From assembly GCA_028278265.1 (NCBI GenBank), contig JANQET010000036.1, positions 1 through 55,496 on the forward strand: a stretch of DNA of 55,496 nucleotides, given 5' to 3'. Source of the DNA: Myxococcota bacterium. Lineage in GTDB: Bacteria; Myxococcota_A; Polyangia; JAAYKL01. The notes under the pieces are model-generated. The model saw only the letters and a list, made by a program, of their open reading frames with translations, searched no databases and was not told the origin of the DNA. Position 1 is the first letter of the stretch. Each line of letters begins with the position of its first letter. Of the stretch, positions 26,943 to 34,927 are shown in pieces. A program made the translations under genes and the position numbers.

Positions 26943-29225
26943 ATGAAAAAGGGGATTATTCACTCACTCATCGTTCTTTGTTTTTTGATTGTCTGCGGCT
27001 TTGGTTGCAGTCGCATTGCGGCAAGCCCCGGTGAGGCAGATGCTTCCACTGATGGTGATGCGGACACCGATACGGATGCTGATAGCGACTCGGACAGCGA
27101 TTCGGACAGTGATTCAGACAGTGATGCCGATAGTGACTCGGATAGCGACTCCGATGGCGATACAGATAGCGACTCGGACGGGGATCCGGCAGAGGGATCG
27201 TTGGTGCCGGTACCGGATTGCGCCGAGGCCTGGGACATGGTCAATCAACGGTATATCGATCAAATGGTCGAAACCGTCACAGCCAACCAAAGCCACATCA
27301 TCGCTCGGCTCTACGGGGAGTGCGATGGAGACGCGGATTCGGATAGTGACATGGACTCAGACAGTGACAGTGATTCGGACGGAGACGCCGACGGTGACGA
27401 TTCAGCCGATGATGCGTCAGATACCAACAACCAGGTCGAAGGGGTGTATGAAGCCGATTTCGTCAAGAACGACACATCGCACATCTACATTTTGGCGGAT
27501 GGGCGATTTCAGATCATCGACGCCTGGCCCGCGGCCCAAGCCCACCCCATCTCATCGACCGACATTGAGGGCGTTCCCAAAAAGATGTTCGTGGTCAAGG
27601 AACGGGCGTTCATCTACTCGTCACTCGAACCGATCTATTCAACCGATCAGGCGTTCAACCAGGCGATCTGGGGTGGTGAATGCACTTATGGCTATGACTG
27701 CGATTTCGTCGGTGACGGCCACCGAATGAAGATCACGGTGCTGGACATTTCGGACAAGACCAACCCCACGAAGGTTCGAGAAACCTACTTCGATGGTTCG
27801 TATCTCAACTCCCGACGCATCGACGAGAAAGTCTACACCGTTGCCGTGTTTCCCGAATTGGTCGCGTCGTTCCCTTCATTGGAATTCTGGCCGGAAGAGC
27901 TCAAACCCTATATTTGGGAATGCGAAGAGGGCATCCCGTTTACCGAAGAGCAGATTCGGTCGCTCTTTGCCACGCTGATTGCCGAGAACACCAAATTGAT
28001 CGTCAATACGGGAATGGGCGAATTCGTCCCGCAAGTCAGAGATATCCGCTACACCGACAGTGGCACAGTCACCGATGAGTCCCTGCTCGAGGAATGCCCC
28101 GATTTCCACGTGTCACCCGAAGGGGACGGAATGAACCTGATCACGGTGTTGGAAACGGACATCGATGATCTGGATCCCTACGCCACGATCACGATTTTGG
28201 GCAAACCCGGGGCGATCTACGCTTCGAAGGAATCACTCTATTTGGCTTCGCGGCACTACCAACACCAGATGGATCCCCTCGATTGGTATTTTGATTCGTC
28301 AGTGCGCGATGCCACGACGGTCCACAAATTCGCCTTTCAGCCGACCGCAAGGGGCTTGGGATACCTGGGCACCGGGGTGGTCAAGGGCCGGATCCTCAAC
28401 CAATTCTCGATGGACGAAAAAGACAACTTCCTCCGCATCGCCACCACCACCAGCTGGCTACCCTCATGGGATGTACACAACACCCTCTCGATCCTCGGTC
28501 AAGGTGATGGAAAGCTGGTGCTCACCGGCCAGATCGATGACATCGCCCCGACCGAAGATATTCGCGCGGTGCGCTTCAACGGTGACGTGGGGTTTATCGT
28601 CACTTACAGAGAGACCGATCCCCTCTTCGTGCTCGACTTGGCCGATCCCCAGGCCCCGACGATCACCGGGGAGTTGAAAATTCCCGGGTTTTCCACCTAC
28701 CTCCACTTGATGGCCGACAATCACCTGCTCACCATCGGCTACGACGCCGACGCCGACTGGTTTACCAGCATCCAACTGCAAATCATCAATTTCACCGATG
28801 TGACTGACCCCCTGCTGATTCACAAAGAGGTCATCAGCACCCGGGGCTCCGAATCGGATGCCGCCACCAATCACCTGGCGTTCAACTACTACGGCAAGAG
28901 GGATCTGCTCGCCTTGCCGATGATCATCTGTGAAGGGGATCCGGACGATTTCTGGGACTCACTGATGACCTTCAGCGGCTTGCTCGTCTACAACGTCACC
29001 ACCCAAGACGGCTTCGATCGTCTCGGCGGTATCGCCCACGCGGATCCGGAAACCGACGGCGACAACTGGGGTGAATGCCAAAACTGGTGGACCGATCCCA
29101 ACACCAAAGTCAAGCGCAGCGTGTTCATGGAGGATTACATCTACTCCATCGCGATGGACCTGATCAATGTATCCAAAGCAGACGACCTGGAAAACCCGGT
29201 CGCCCAAATCCCCCTGATCGACTAA
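26943..29225 (+). CDS. Secreted beta-propeller lipoprotein (PF09826-like) with two acidic linkers
   Basis: A 760-residue exported protein. The lipobox is G-F-G-C (Cys22). A first Asp-Ser linker (about 36-82) is followed by a short helical segment (A-E-A-W-D-M-V-N-Q-R) and a second linker (about 129-159). The rest matches the C-terminal beta-propeller family: N-N-Q-V-E-G-V-Y-E-A-D-F-V-K-N-D, I-Y-I-L-A-D-G-R-F-Q-I-I-D-A-W, the T-V-L-D-I-S-D-K-T-N-P blade motif, and Y-A-S-K-E-S-L-Y-L-A-S. Other members are secreted archaeal and bacterial proteins of unknown function. The linker splitting the N-terminal helical segment from the propeller is unusual. ATG 26943 has AAGGAGAAA upstream. Confidence 0.87.
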   Translation: MKKGIIHSLIVLCFLIVCGFGCSRIAASPGEADASTDGDADTDTDADSDSDSDSDSDSDSDADSDSDSDSDGDTDSDSDGDPAEGSLVPVPDCAEAWDMVNQRYIDQMVETVTANQSHIIARLYGECDGDADSDSDMDSDSDSDSDGDADGDDSADDASDTNNQVEGVYEADFVKNDTSHIYILADGRFQIIDAWPAAQAHPISSTDIEGVPKKMFVVKERAFIYSSLEPIYSTDQAFNQAIWGGECTYGYDCDFVGDGHRMKITVLDISDKTNPTKVRETYFDGSYLNSRRIDEKVYTVAVFPELVASFPSLEFWPEELKPYIWECEEGIPFTEEQIRSLFATLIAENTKLIVNTGMGEFVPQVRDIRYTDSGTVTDESLLEECPDFHVSPEGDGMNLITVLETDIDDLDPYATITILGKPGAIYASKESLYLASRHYQHQMDPLDWYFDSSVRDATTVHKFAFQPTARGLGYLGTGVVKGRILNQFSMDEKDNFLRIATTTSWLPSWDVHNTLSILGQGDGKLVLTGQIDDIAPTEDIRAVRFNGDVGFIVTYRETDPLFVLDLADPQAPTITGELKIPGFSTYLHLMADNHLLTIGYDADADWFTSIQLQIINFTDVTDPLLIHKEVISTRGSESDAATNHLAFNYYGKRDLLALPMIICEGDPDDFWDSLMTFSGLLVYNVTTQDGFDRLGGIAHADPETDGDNWGECQNWWTDPNTKVKRSVFMEDYIYSIAMDLINVSKADDLENPVAQIPLID
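27049..27420 (+). repeat. Two Asp-Ser linker tracts of the beta-propeller protein
   Basis: Two separate acidic tracts, 27049-27189 and 27328-27420, with the same GAY-AGY/TCN codon periodicity, separated by a ~45-residue ordinary segment. Confidence 0.85.
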
Positions 29226-29333
29226 CCCGTCATTCTGCGTTCACCCATCCCATCAGCCACAAGAACAGTACCCAACTGTTGAGCGTTATGTCCATCTGGG
29301 TTAAAAGCCCCGCAGTAAAGGGAGGTATTTGTG

Positions 29334-30332
29334 ATGCAAAGAAAAATGGTTTTAACGTTGAGTTTGTTGTTGGTTTGCTCATGGAGTCTGGTCTCCTGTG
29401 AAACGAATGATGAGGACGCACCGGATAGCGGTCAACCCGATGGTGGAGATACGGACAGCGGCGGGGAGACCGATCCGCTCTCCTCGCTGTTTGTCAGCAC
29501 GACCTGGTTGAACGAAAACCTGCAGGCCGCCGACCTGGTGCTGGTCGATGCCCGGGGCACCGATTTCTTCGATCTGGGTCACATTCCCGGGGCACAGGTG
29601 GTCAGCTTCGTAGAGTTTTCGACGCCGATGACCGATCCGATCGTCCCGGGCTGGGCCAACCTGATTCCGCCGGACGAGTTGTCCACCAAGCTCCAGACGA
29701 TGGGGATCGACGCCACCAAGCGCGTGGTGGTCTACGCGGACAACAGCGCCAACGATCCGGCCCGTTTCGGTCAGGACGGTCGGGTGGTTTGGGCGCTGCG
29801 CATGGCCGGCTTGACCAACTCGTTCATGCTGGACGGGGGATATCCCAAGTGGGTTGCCGACGGATTGACCACCACCACTGATGCGACCCCCGCTCCCGCG
29901 CCGAGTTCGTTCAATGTGACCAGCTACGATCCCACCCTCACGGTGACGACCGAGTATCTGAATACCAACAGCGCTGCGATGAAGCTGATCGATTCCCGAA
30001 CAGCAGAAGAGTACCACGGTGCGATCCTGTACGGCGAGGCGCGCGGTGGACACCTCCCCGGAGCGATCAGTTTCCACTACGTCCAAGTGCTCAACGCGGA
30101 CAACACGACCAAAACCGCCGCCGAGATCACGGCCCTGCTCACCCCGCTGGGCATCGCCACCACTGACGACATCGCGGTGTACTGCACCTCGGGGATTCGT
30201 TCGGCCCACCTGACCCTGGTGATGCAAGCCCTGGGGTTTAGCAACGCGAAAAATTACGACGACTCGTTCAAGGTCTGGGCGCAGGATCCCACCCTGCCTC
30301 TCGAAGAGGAGACCTTTCCAGACCCAGACTAG
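29334..30332 (+). CDS. Exported tandem rhodanese (sulfurtransferase) lipoprotein
   Basis: A 332-residue protein with lipobox L-V-S-C (Cys22), a short Asp/Gly linker (about 25-47) and two rhodanese domains. The first (about 50-180) has L-V-L-V-D-A-R and G-H-I-P-G-A but V-V-Y-A-D-N in place of an active-site Cys. The second (about 200-325) has I-D-S-R-T-A-E-E-Y, G-H-L-P-G-A and V-Y-C-T-S-G-I-R-S with the catalytic-type Cys284. This is the two-domain thiosulfate/3-mercaptopyruvate sulfurtransferase layout, acting outside the inner membrane. GTG 29331 is in frame just before ATG 29334; GGGAGG lies upstream. Confidence 0.9.
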   Translation: MQRKMVLTLSLLLVCSWSLVSCETNDEDAPDSGQPDGGDTDSGGETDPLSSLFVSTTWLNENLQAADLVLVDARGTDFFDLGHIPGAQVVSFVEFSTPMTDPIVPGWANLIPPDELSTKLQTMGIDATKRVVVYADNSANDPARFGQDGRVVWALRMAGLTNSFMLDGGYPKWVADGLTTTTDATPAPAPSSFNVTSYDPTLTVTTEYLNTNSAAMKLIDSRTAEEYHGAILYGEARGGHLPGAISFHYVQVLNADNTTKTAAEITALLTPLGIATTDDIAVYCTSGIRSAHLTLVMQALGFSNAKNYDDSFKVWAQDPTLPLEEETFPDPD

Positions 30333-30586
30333 CACTAGCGGCCCCCTCACCTGCCGTTCCCCGACACTCCTGACAGAGGTGACAGTTCGGATTCCACTTT
30401 TTGGGCATCTTTGGCACCGCTTTCGTGTCGCTCCGCACGCCCGCTATCCCTTCGGATAGACGAATTTGAACGACGCACACCTCGTCTGGCACACCCATTG
30501 CTTTGATTTCCTCGCGTTCAGCGGCAGCACACGAGGGGGCCTCCGTCAGCTGCTCGATGAAAACAGAACAACAAAGGAGTAACCAA

Positions 30587-30970
30587 ATGGTAAAGAAAAT
30601 TCTCTTCGGAGCGGTGGTGTCTTGTTGCTTGACCCTGGCTGGCGTGGCGTTCGCCGGTTACGATATTCTCGCTGAGGTCACCATAACGGACGGACAGGCG
30701 GTCGGCATTCTGACCGACGTGAGTGACAGTGCTGACGGACAGCAGTACATCTACTGCGGCACCCTTTCCTGGGGGGACGGTTCACCGACCGGGCTTTGTG
30801 CGGCCCGCGACATCGACGGCGAGTTTCGCTCGTGCACCACGACCGAACCGGATCATATCAGCACTATTCAGTCGTTATCCTCCTCAAGCTACCTGATGTT
30901 CCGTTGGGATGTGGATGCTCCGGGAGCGTGCACGCTGATCTACGTGATCAACGGTTCCAGTATGATGTAG
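30587..30970 (+). CDS. Small secreted protein of unknown function
   Basis: A 127-residue protein with a cleavable signal peptide (about 1-22, ending G-V-A-F-A). The mature part is beta-rich with four Cys (Y-I-Y-C-G, G-L-C-A-A, R-S-C-T and G-A-C-T-L) that could form two disulfides. No family was recognised. ATG 30587 is supported by AAAGGAG 7 bases before; the frame is open upstream but without such a site. It may be co-transcribed with the next gene, 29 bases on. The ~250 bases before it hold nothing I could identify. Confidence 0.7.
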   Translation: MVKKILFGAVVSCCLTLAGVAFAGYDILAEVTITDGQAVGILTDVSDSADGQQYIYCGTLSWGDGSPTGLCAARDIDGEFRSCTTTEPDHISTIQSLSSSSYLMFRWDVDAPGACTLIYVINGSSMM

Positions 30971-30999
30971 ACAACAATTTGCAAAAGGATCTAGCCGAA

Positions 31000-31521
31000 A
31001 TGCCACACCAACCCGTTTCCGTGAAACGTCTAGTCACATTGGCGATACCATTTGCCCTGGGATTTGCCGCTGGTTATTGGACGGTGGATCACCCAACGGC
31101 CGATTCGGATCCTTTGGAAAAAGTGACAAACCGGGTGGTCGCGAACGCCTCGAGACCAACCGAACGGTGTCAGCCAACCGCTGTCTCACTGCCTTCGCAG
31201 GAGTTGGACAGAATCGCCCGTGTGGTTCGCCAGGCAATCGGTGACACTCGAAGGGACGTTCAAGAGGAACCACCTGCACAAACGGCCGAACCAGCCAATA
31301 GCCGACGACTGACTGCCGCATACCATCACCAACTCGACCGGGCGCTTCACTACGTCGAAGAACGGGCCGAGCAGGGAAAGTGGACCCGCGACGATCGAGA
31401 CGAATTCTACGGAATATTGAGCGAGCTTCCCCCACAAGCGAGAAAGAGCGCGCTCAACTCCCTGATGATCGCCATCAACACCGATCGCATCGACATCGAA
31501 TCCGGACTACTGCTATTTTAA
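31000..31521 (+). CDS. Membrane-anchored protein of unknown function
   Basis: A 173-residue protein. An N-terminal hydrophobic segment (about 9-26, L-V-T-L-A-I-P-F-A-L-G-F) is probably an uncleaved anchor or signal. The rest is charged and helical, with Q-E-L-D-R-I-A-R-V-V-R and a C-terminal helical stretch (D-D-R-D-E-F-Y-G-I-L-S-E-L). ATG 31000 is preferred, with AAAAGGA upstream; the longer frame overlaps the preceding gene. Function unknown. Confidence 0.62.
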   Translation: MPHQPVSVKRLVTLAIPFALGFAAGYWTVDHPTADSDPLEKVTNRVVANASRPTERCQPTAVSLPSQELDRIARVVRQAIGDTRRDVQEEPPAQTAEPANSRRLTAAYHHQLDRALHYVEERAEQGKWTRDDRDEFYGILSELPPQARKSALNSLMIAINTDRIDIESGLLLF

Positions 31522-31626
31522 TCGAATACAGTTAATTCTCGCGTGACAACCGGACGGTACGGCACAACAAAGAATCACCGGAATCGGTTGGGGCGTGAAG
31601 CAAAAAAAGCGAGGCAAAAGTTGTCA

Positions 31627-32037
31627 ATGAAACAGTACAGAATTGAATTGGAAATCTATGAAGGAAAAGGCGGGACGTTGAAAAAAAGAGGGGATGAGAT
31701 CATCTATCCCGACGTGGCCAAAGAGGGCATCTGTGCCTGGATGTATCGAGGTGACGGAACAACGAGCTATCAGCAGGGGAAGCGGTTCAGCTATCCCGAC
31801 GATCTCGGGCAGCTGTGTCCATGGCTGGTGGACGCCATCAACAGCGCCGTGCGGGTGCTGAATTTCGGGGGCACGCTGCCCTGGACCTATGAGAACACGC
31901 CCTATGCCAAGGAAATCGATCCAAACGGGGTAACGACAGAATTCATCCGGTGTGTCGATCCAACCGATTCGGGAATCGTGGTGAAGATTATCAGAACACC
32001 GGTGGATCCTCCGCGCAGGACGCTGGGGTCCTGCTAA
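31627..32037 (+). CDS. TIGR04076-like small Cys-containing protein
   Basis: A 136-residue cytoplasmic protein resembling the TIGR04076 family: a strand K-Q-Y-R-I-E-L-E-I-Y at the start, E-G-I-C-A-W-M-Y-R, G-Q-L-C-P-W-L-V-D-A, then V-L-N-F-G-G-T-L-P-W and a C-terminal V-V-K-I-I-R strand. The conserved C-P-W and G-G-x-x-P-W elements are the main support. The family function is unknown. ATG 31627 begins at the family start; further upstream the frame is basic and probably untranslated. The ribosome binding site is weak. It precedes the DUF362 and OsmC-like genes on the same strand. Confidence 0.68.
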   Translation: MKQYRIELEIYEGKGGTLKKRGDEIIYPDVAKEGICAWMYRGDGTTSYQQGKRFSYPDDLGQLCPWLVDAINSAVRVLNFGGTLPWTYENTPYAKEIDPNGVTTEFIRCVDPTDSGIVVKIIRTPVDPPRRTLGSC

Positions 32038-32092
32038 ACAAACTGACAAAAATCTACGTGATTTCTTGTGCGGGAAACGTTAAATAAAAGAT

Positions 32093-32986
32093 ATGGACCG
32101 TCTATCTAGGAGAAAATTCATCGCCACCTCCGCCGCGGCGATAACCGGCTGGGCCGCTACCGGCCGAGCGCGCGGGGGGGCTACTTCTACCAAAATCGCC
32201 GTCGTCTACGGGACCGACATTCAGCGGATGTTTGCCGAGGGGATGCGAATGATGGGTGGCATGGGGCGGTTCGTCAAAGCCGGACAGAAGGTGACGATCA
32301 AACCGAACGCTGCTTTTGCCCGTCGTCCCGAGCACGCCGCGACCACCAATCCCGCGGTGGTGACCGCCTGTGTTTCGACCTGTATCACGGCAGGTGCCGG
32401 CTCGGTGGTGGCTTCAGAGCACCCGGTGACCGATGCCGACAAAGCGTTTCGGACCAACGGCATTCTGGCCGCGGTCCAGTCCGCCTCAGGGAAAATGATC
32501 GCCTGTGACAAAGAAGATCAATTTCGCCAGGTGACCCTACCTCGCGCCCGGAGCTTGACCACTGCCGAGGTGGCCGTCGACGTGCTGGACACGGGCTGTT
32601 TGATCAATATGCCGGTGGTCAAGAGCCACTCCTCGACCGGCTTGACCTGCTCGATGAAGAACTGGATGGGCTCGATCTGGTCCCGCCGTCCCTGGCATTT
32701 GTGGAACTTGGAGCAGAAAATTGCTGACTTGAGCACCTTTATCAGGCCGACCCTCATCGTGGCGGACGCCACTCGGGTGATGACCGACGGTGGTCCCCGG
32801 GGTCCAGGCACGGTGGTGGCGAAAAACCAATTGATTTTCGGCACCGATCCGGTCGCAGTGGACGCCTATTGTGCCGGGCTGGTCGAAAAAAAACCGACCG
32901 AGATAGAGCACATCGTCCTCGCCGGCGAGCTGGGCGTCGGCACACCCGATCTGAAGCGCGTTGAGATTGTCCGCATTAGAACTTGA
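32093..32986 (+). CDS. DUF362-family protein with Tat signal
   Basis: A 297-residue protein. The N-terminus S-R-R-K-F-I-A-T-S (5-13) with a hydrophobic A/G-rich stretch is a twin-arginine signal, so it is probably exported folded. The body matches DUF362: G-Q-K-V-T-I-K-P-N, A-T-T-N-P-A-V-V-T, I-N-M-P-V-V-K-S-H, M-K-N-W-M-G and G-T-D-P-V-A-V-D-A-Y. Many DUF362 proteins carry ferredoxin-like Fe-S domains; here no four-Cys cluster motif is visible. Its role is unknown. It lies 24 bases before the selenocysteine-type OsmC gene and probably forms an operon with it. Confidence 0.85.
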   Translation: MDRLSRRKFIATSAAAITGWAATGRARGGATSTKIAVVYGTDIQRMFAEGMRMMGGMGRFVKAGQKVTIKPNAAFARRPEHAATTNPAVVTACVSTCITAGAGSVVASEHPVTDADKAFRTNGILAAVQSASGKMIACDKEDQFRQVTLPRARSLTTAEVAVDVLDTGCLINMPVVKSHSSTGLTCSMKNWMGSIWSRRPWHLWNLEQKIADLSTFIRPTLIVADATRVMTDGGPRGPGTVVAKNQLIFGTDPVAVDAYCAGLVEKKPTEIEHIVLAGELGVGTPDLKRVEIVRIRT

Positions 32987-33010
32987 GCGCTGGTCCGAAG
33001 GAGGTTTGCC

Positions 33011-33475
33011 ATGGGTGAGGTGGTGCATCGATCAGAGATCGAGATCACTCGGGTCAAGGGACCGACCCGCAAAGCGGTGATTCGCGGTTTCGACGAGCCC
33101 GTGTTTTACGGCGTACATGGTGGGATCAAATCATTTTACAAAATCGATCCGGAGGAGGAGCACGCCGCCACCCTCGATCATATGGTGGGTGCTGTGGGTG
33201 GGTGAATGCTGGGCACCTTTGCCAAGGTGTTGGCAGAAAATCGTATCCCTACACCGGCCGAGTACTTTCGAGCCACGGTAGCCGGAGATATCGAAGCTGT
33301 TAAAGGGATTCTCAAAATCGTTCGAATCGCAGTCACCTACCATCTGGCTCTCAAACCCACTCAACGGGAAGATGCGCAGGCCTGCCTGGATTCCTATCTG
33401 GAGCGCTGTCCCGCGGCTCAGAGTGTGGTCGGCTGCATCGATATTGCGCATAGCCTGAACGTCATCGATCGGTGA
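33011..33475 (+). CDS. Putative selenoprotein: OsmC/Ohr-like peroxide-reducing protein (Sec at first active Cys)
   Basis: Read as one 154-residue gene with in-frame TGA (33203-33205) as selenocysteine 65. The N-terminal half contains strands and the family segment D-P-E-E-E-H-A-A-T-L-D-H-M-V-G-A. This precedes the position where OsmC/Ohr proteins have their first catalytic Cys, and exactly that codon is TGA, in G-G-U-M-L-G-T-F. The second half continues in frame with the helix A-K-V-L-A-E-N-R, strands, and the second catalytic-type Cys in E-R-C-P-A-A-Q-S (Cys133), followed by I-D-I. A hairpin follows the TGA. Selenocysteine forms of OsmC-like proteins have been reported in bacteria, as I recall. 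ATG 33011 has AAGGAGGT upstream. A nonsense mutation is the alternative. Predicted role: reduction of organic hydroperoxides. Confidence 0.82.
33203..33235 (+). promoter_or_regulatory. Candidate bacterial SECIS element (OsmC-like gene)
   Basis: After the TGA, 33207-33219 pairs with 33224-33235: twelve base pairs (four of them G-U) with one bulged G (33212) and a TGCC loop (33220-33223). The bulge plus small G-containing loop is reminiscent of SelB-binding hairpins. The loop starts 14 nt after the TGA, slightly closer than the roughly 16 nt minimum I remember for typical bacterial SECIS. Pairing was done by eye. Confidence 0.6.
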
Positions 33476-33578
33476 TTGTTGATTCGAGTTGGGGAATTTG
33501 GCAGACTCGATTGATGAATCTTCTTAGCCGATCCGCTGACATTGATCCATAAGTCCGGCGGTGAACGGAGGTGACCTT

Positions 33579-34238
33579 ATGAAACCAGAAGACGTTGTTC
33601 GAGAAATCTATCACGCAGCCGTAGAAATAGCCGAACCGTACTCTTCCCTCACCGAAGAAGAGCAAGGGCATGCCGGCCAATTGCTCACCCGCTTTGAAGA
33701 AGCGGAAAAAGAGCACGGGGGATTGCCGCATGGTGAGGTGCTACGCCCCATGTTGCTGAGCAAAAACGGGCGGCACGATGAGGCGGTCGCCTTCACCGCG
33801 CAACGGTACGAGCAAGATCCGAATTGGGAAACCGCAATCGCAGTAGCCAACTCTGCCAGAAGAGCAGGAGATATCGAGCGCGCGGTGGAGATGTTCACCA
33901 AGGGGGCAGAGCACGACCCGGATGACGTAACCTGCTGGTTGGAAGTTGGCGATATTCGACTCGAGCAGGAGTCGTATGATCGCGCACTTGAGGCCTACGG
34001 CAAAGCGCTGGCCAAAGATCAAGAACACCAATGGGCCCTACCGTCAGCGTTTTTCTGCAAACACCAATTGGGTATCGAAGGAAACTGGCTCAAAAGCCTG
34101 CGAGAAGTCGCAAATCAAGAAGGCTGCACCTGTGGGCTACAAGGTTGCCTGACTTCGATTTTGGGAGGGTACGATTCCAGCGACGCCATCGCCCGCGCAG
34201 AATATCTGCTGAGCAAAATTGATGGTGAAGAAGTATAG
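33579..34238 (+). CDS. Tetratricopeptide-repeat protein
   Basis: A 219-residue soluble protein with TPR motifs in its central part (about 80-150): A-N-S-A-R-R-A-G-D-I-E-R-A-V-E-M-F, C-W-L-E-V-G-D-I-R-L and Y-D-R-A-L-E-A-Y-G-K-A-L. The C-terminal part has a Cys cluster (E-G-C-T-C-G-L-Q-G-C). No signal peptide is present. The start is ATG 33579, with GGAGGTG upstream; the in-frame GTG at 33561 lacks a site. The role is probably in protein-protein interaction; partners are unknown. A weaker OsmC-operon link is possible, with about 100 bases between. Confidence 0.75.
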   Translation: MKPEDVVREIYHAAVEIAEPYSSLTEEEQGHAGQLLTRFEEAEKEHGGLPHGEVLRPMLLSKNGRHDEAVAFTAQRYEQDPNWETAIAVANSARRAGDIERAVEMFTKGAEHDPDDVTCWLEVGDIRLEQESYDRALEAYGKALAKDQEHQWALPSAFFCKHQLGIEGNWLKSLREVANQEGCTCGLQGCLTSILGGYDSSDAIARAEYLLSKIDGEEV

Positions 34239-34273
34239 CATGACAGGTTGCTGAAATCCCGCCCATCGACTCG

Positions 34274-34927
34274 TCAGATCTGTTCCAATCGGTCCAAACC
34301 ATGGCGTTGGGCGATGAGGGCGGCTTGGGTTCGGTCGCTGACGTCGAGTTTTTCGAATACGACGGAGAGGTAGTTGCGGACTGTCCCCTCTGAGAGGAAG
34401 AGCCGTTTGGCGATTTGGGCGTTGCTCAGACCCAGGGCCAGCAGGGACAGCACCTCTCTCTCCCGCCGGCTCAGTTCTGACAACTCGGTGGACGCGGTCC
34501 CTTCCGTGCGCCCGGCCACGTGGTCGAACAGCTTCGTCGCCACGGTCGGCGCTACGTGGGACTCCCCCTTCGCGGTTCCTTTGATTGCTTCAACCAGGCG
34601 TTCCGCCGGGGCATCTTTTAGCAAATATCCCGAGGCGCCGGCACGGATGGCGTCGTAGATCCACTCATCCCCATCGAAGGTGGTCAGTACGAGTATCCGT
34701 ACGCCAGCGTGACGCTCGATGATGCGCCCGGTGGCTTTTACCCCGGTCATCACCGGCATCTTCAAATCCATCAGCACCACGTCGATCCGATGCTGCTCCA
34801 GCAGCTCCAATGCCTCGGCCCCGTCAGACGCCACCGCCGCCACCTCAATGCCGTCTGCATTGGCCAGAATTGCGCGCAGCCCTTCCCGCACCATCTCCTG
34901 ATCGTCGCAAACAAGCACTTTGATCAC
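34274..34927 (-). CDS. NarL/FixJ-family response regulator
   Basis: A 217-residue regulator. The receiver domain (1-120) has the acidic pair Asp8/Asp9, phospho-acceptor Asp54 (V-V-L-M-D-L-K-M-P), a T-T-F-D-G segment near 86 and Lys in L-K-D-A-P-A-E at about 107. The LuxR/NarL-type helix-turn-helix is at about 150-215 (L-S-R-R-E-R-E-V-L-S-L-L and V-R-N-Y-L-S-V-V-F). Its start overlaps the stop of the histidine kinase gene (ATGA), so they are translationally coupled. It should bind DNA as a dimer after phosphorylation; its targets are unknown. Confidence 0.93.
   Translation of the reverse strand: MIKVLVCDDQEMVREGLRAILANADGIEVAAVASDGAEALELLEQHRIDVVLMDLKMPVMTGVKATGRIIERHAGVRILVLTTFDGDEWIYDAIRAGASGYLLKDAPAERLVEAIKGTAKGESHVAPTVATKLFDHVAGRTEGTASTELSELSRREREVLSLLALGLSNAQIAKRLFLSEGTVRNYLSVVFEKLDVSDRTQAALIAQRHGLDRLEQI

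Noticed and set aside
33476-33520. Possible read-through of the OsmC-like gene's own TGA at 33473
   Set aside because: The following codons do not look like a family extension and run soon into further stops; the gene already has the expected full length.
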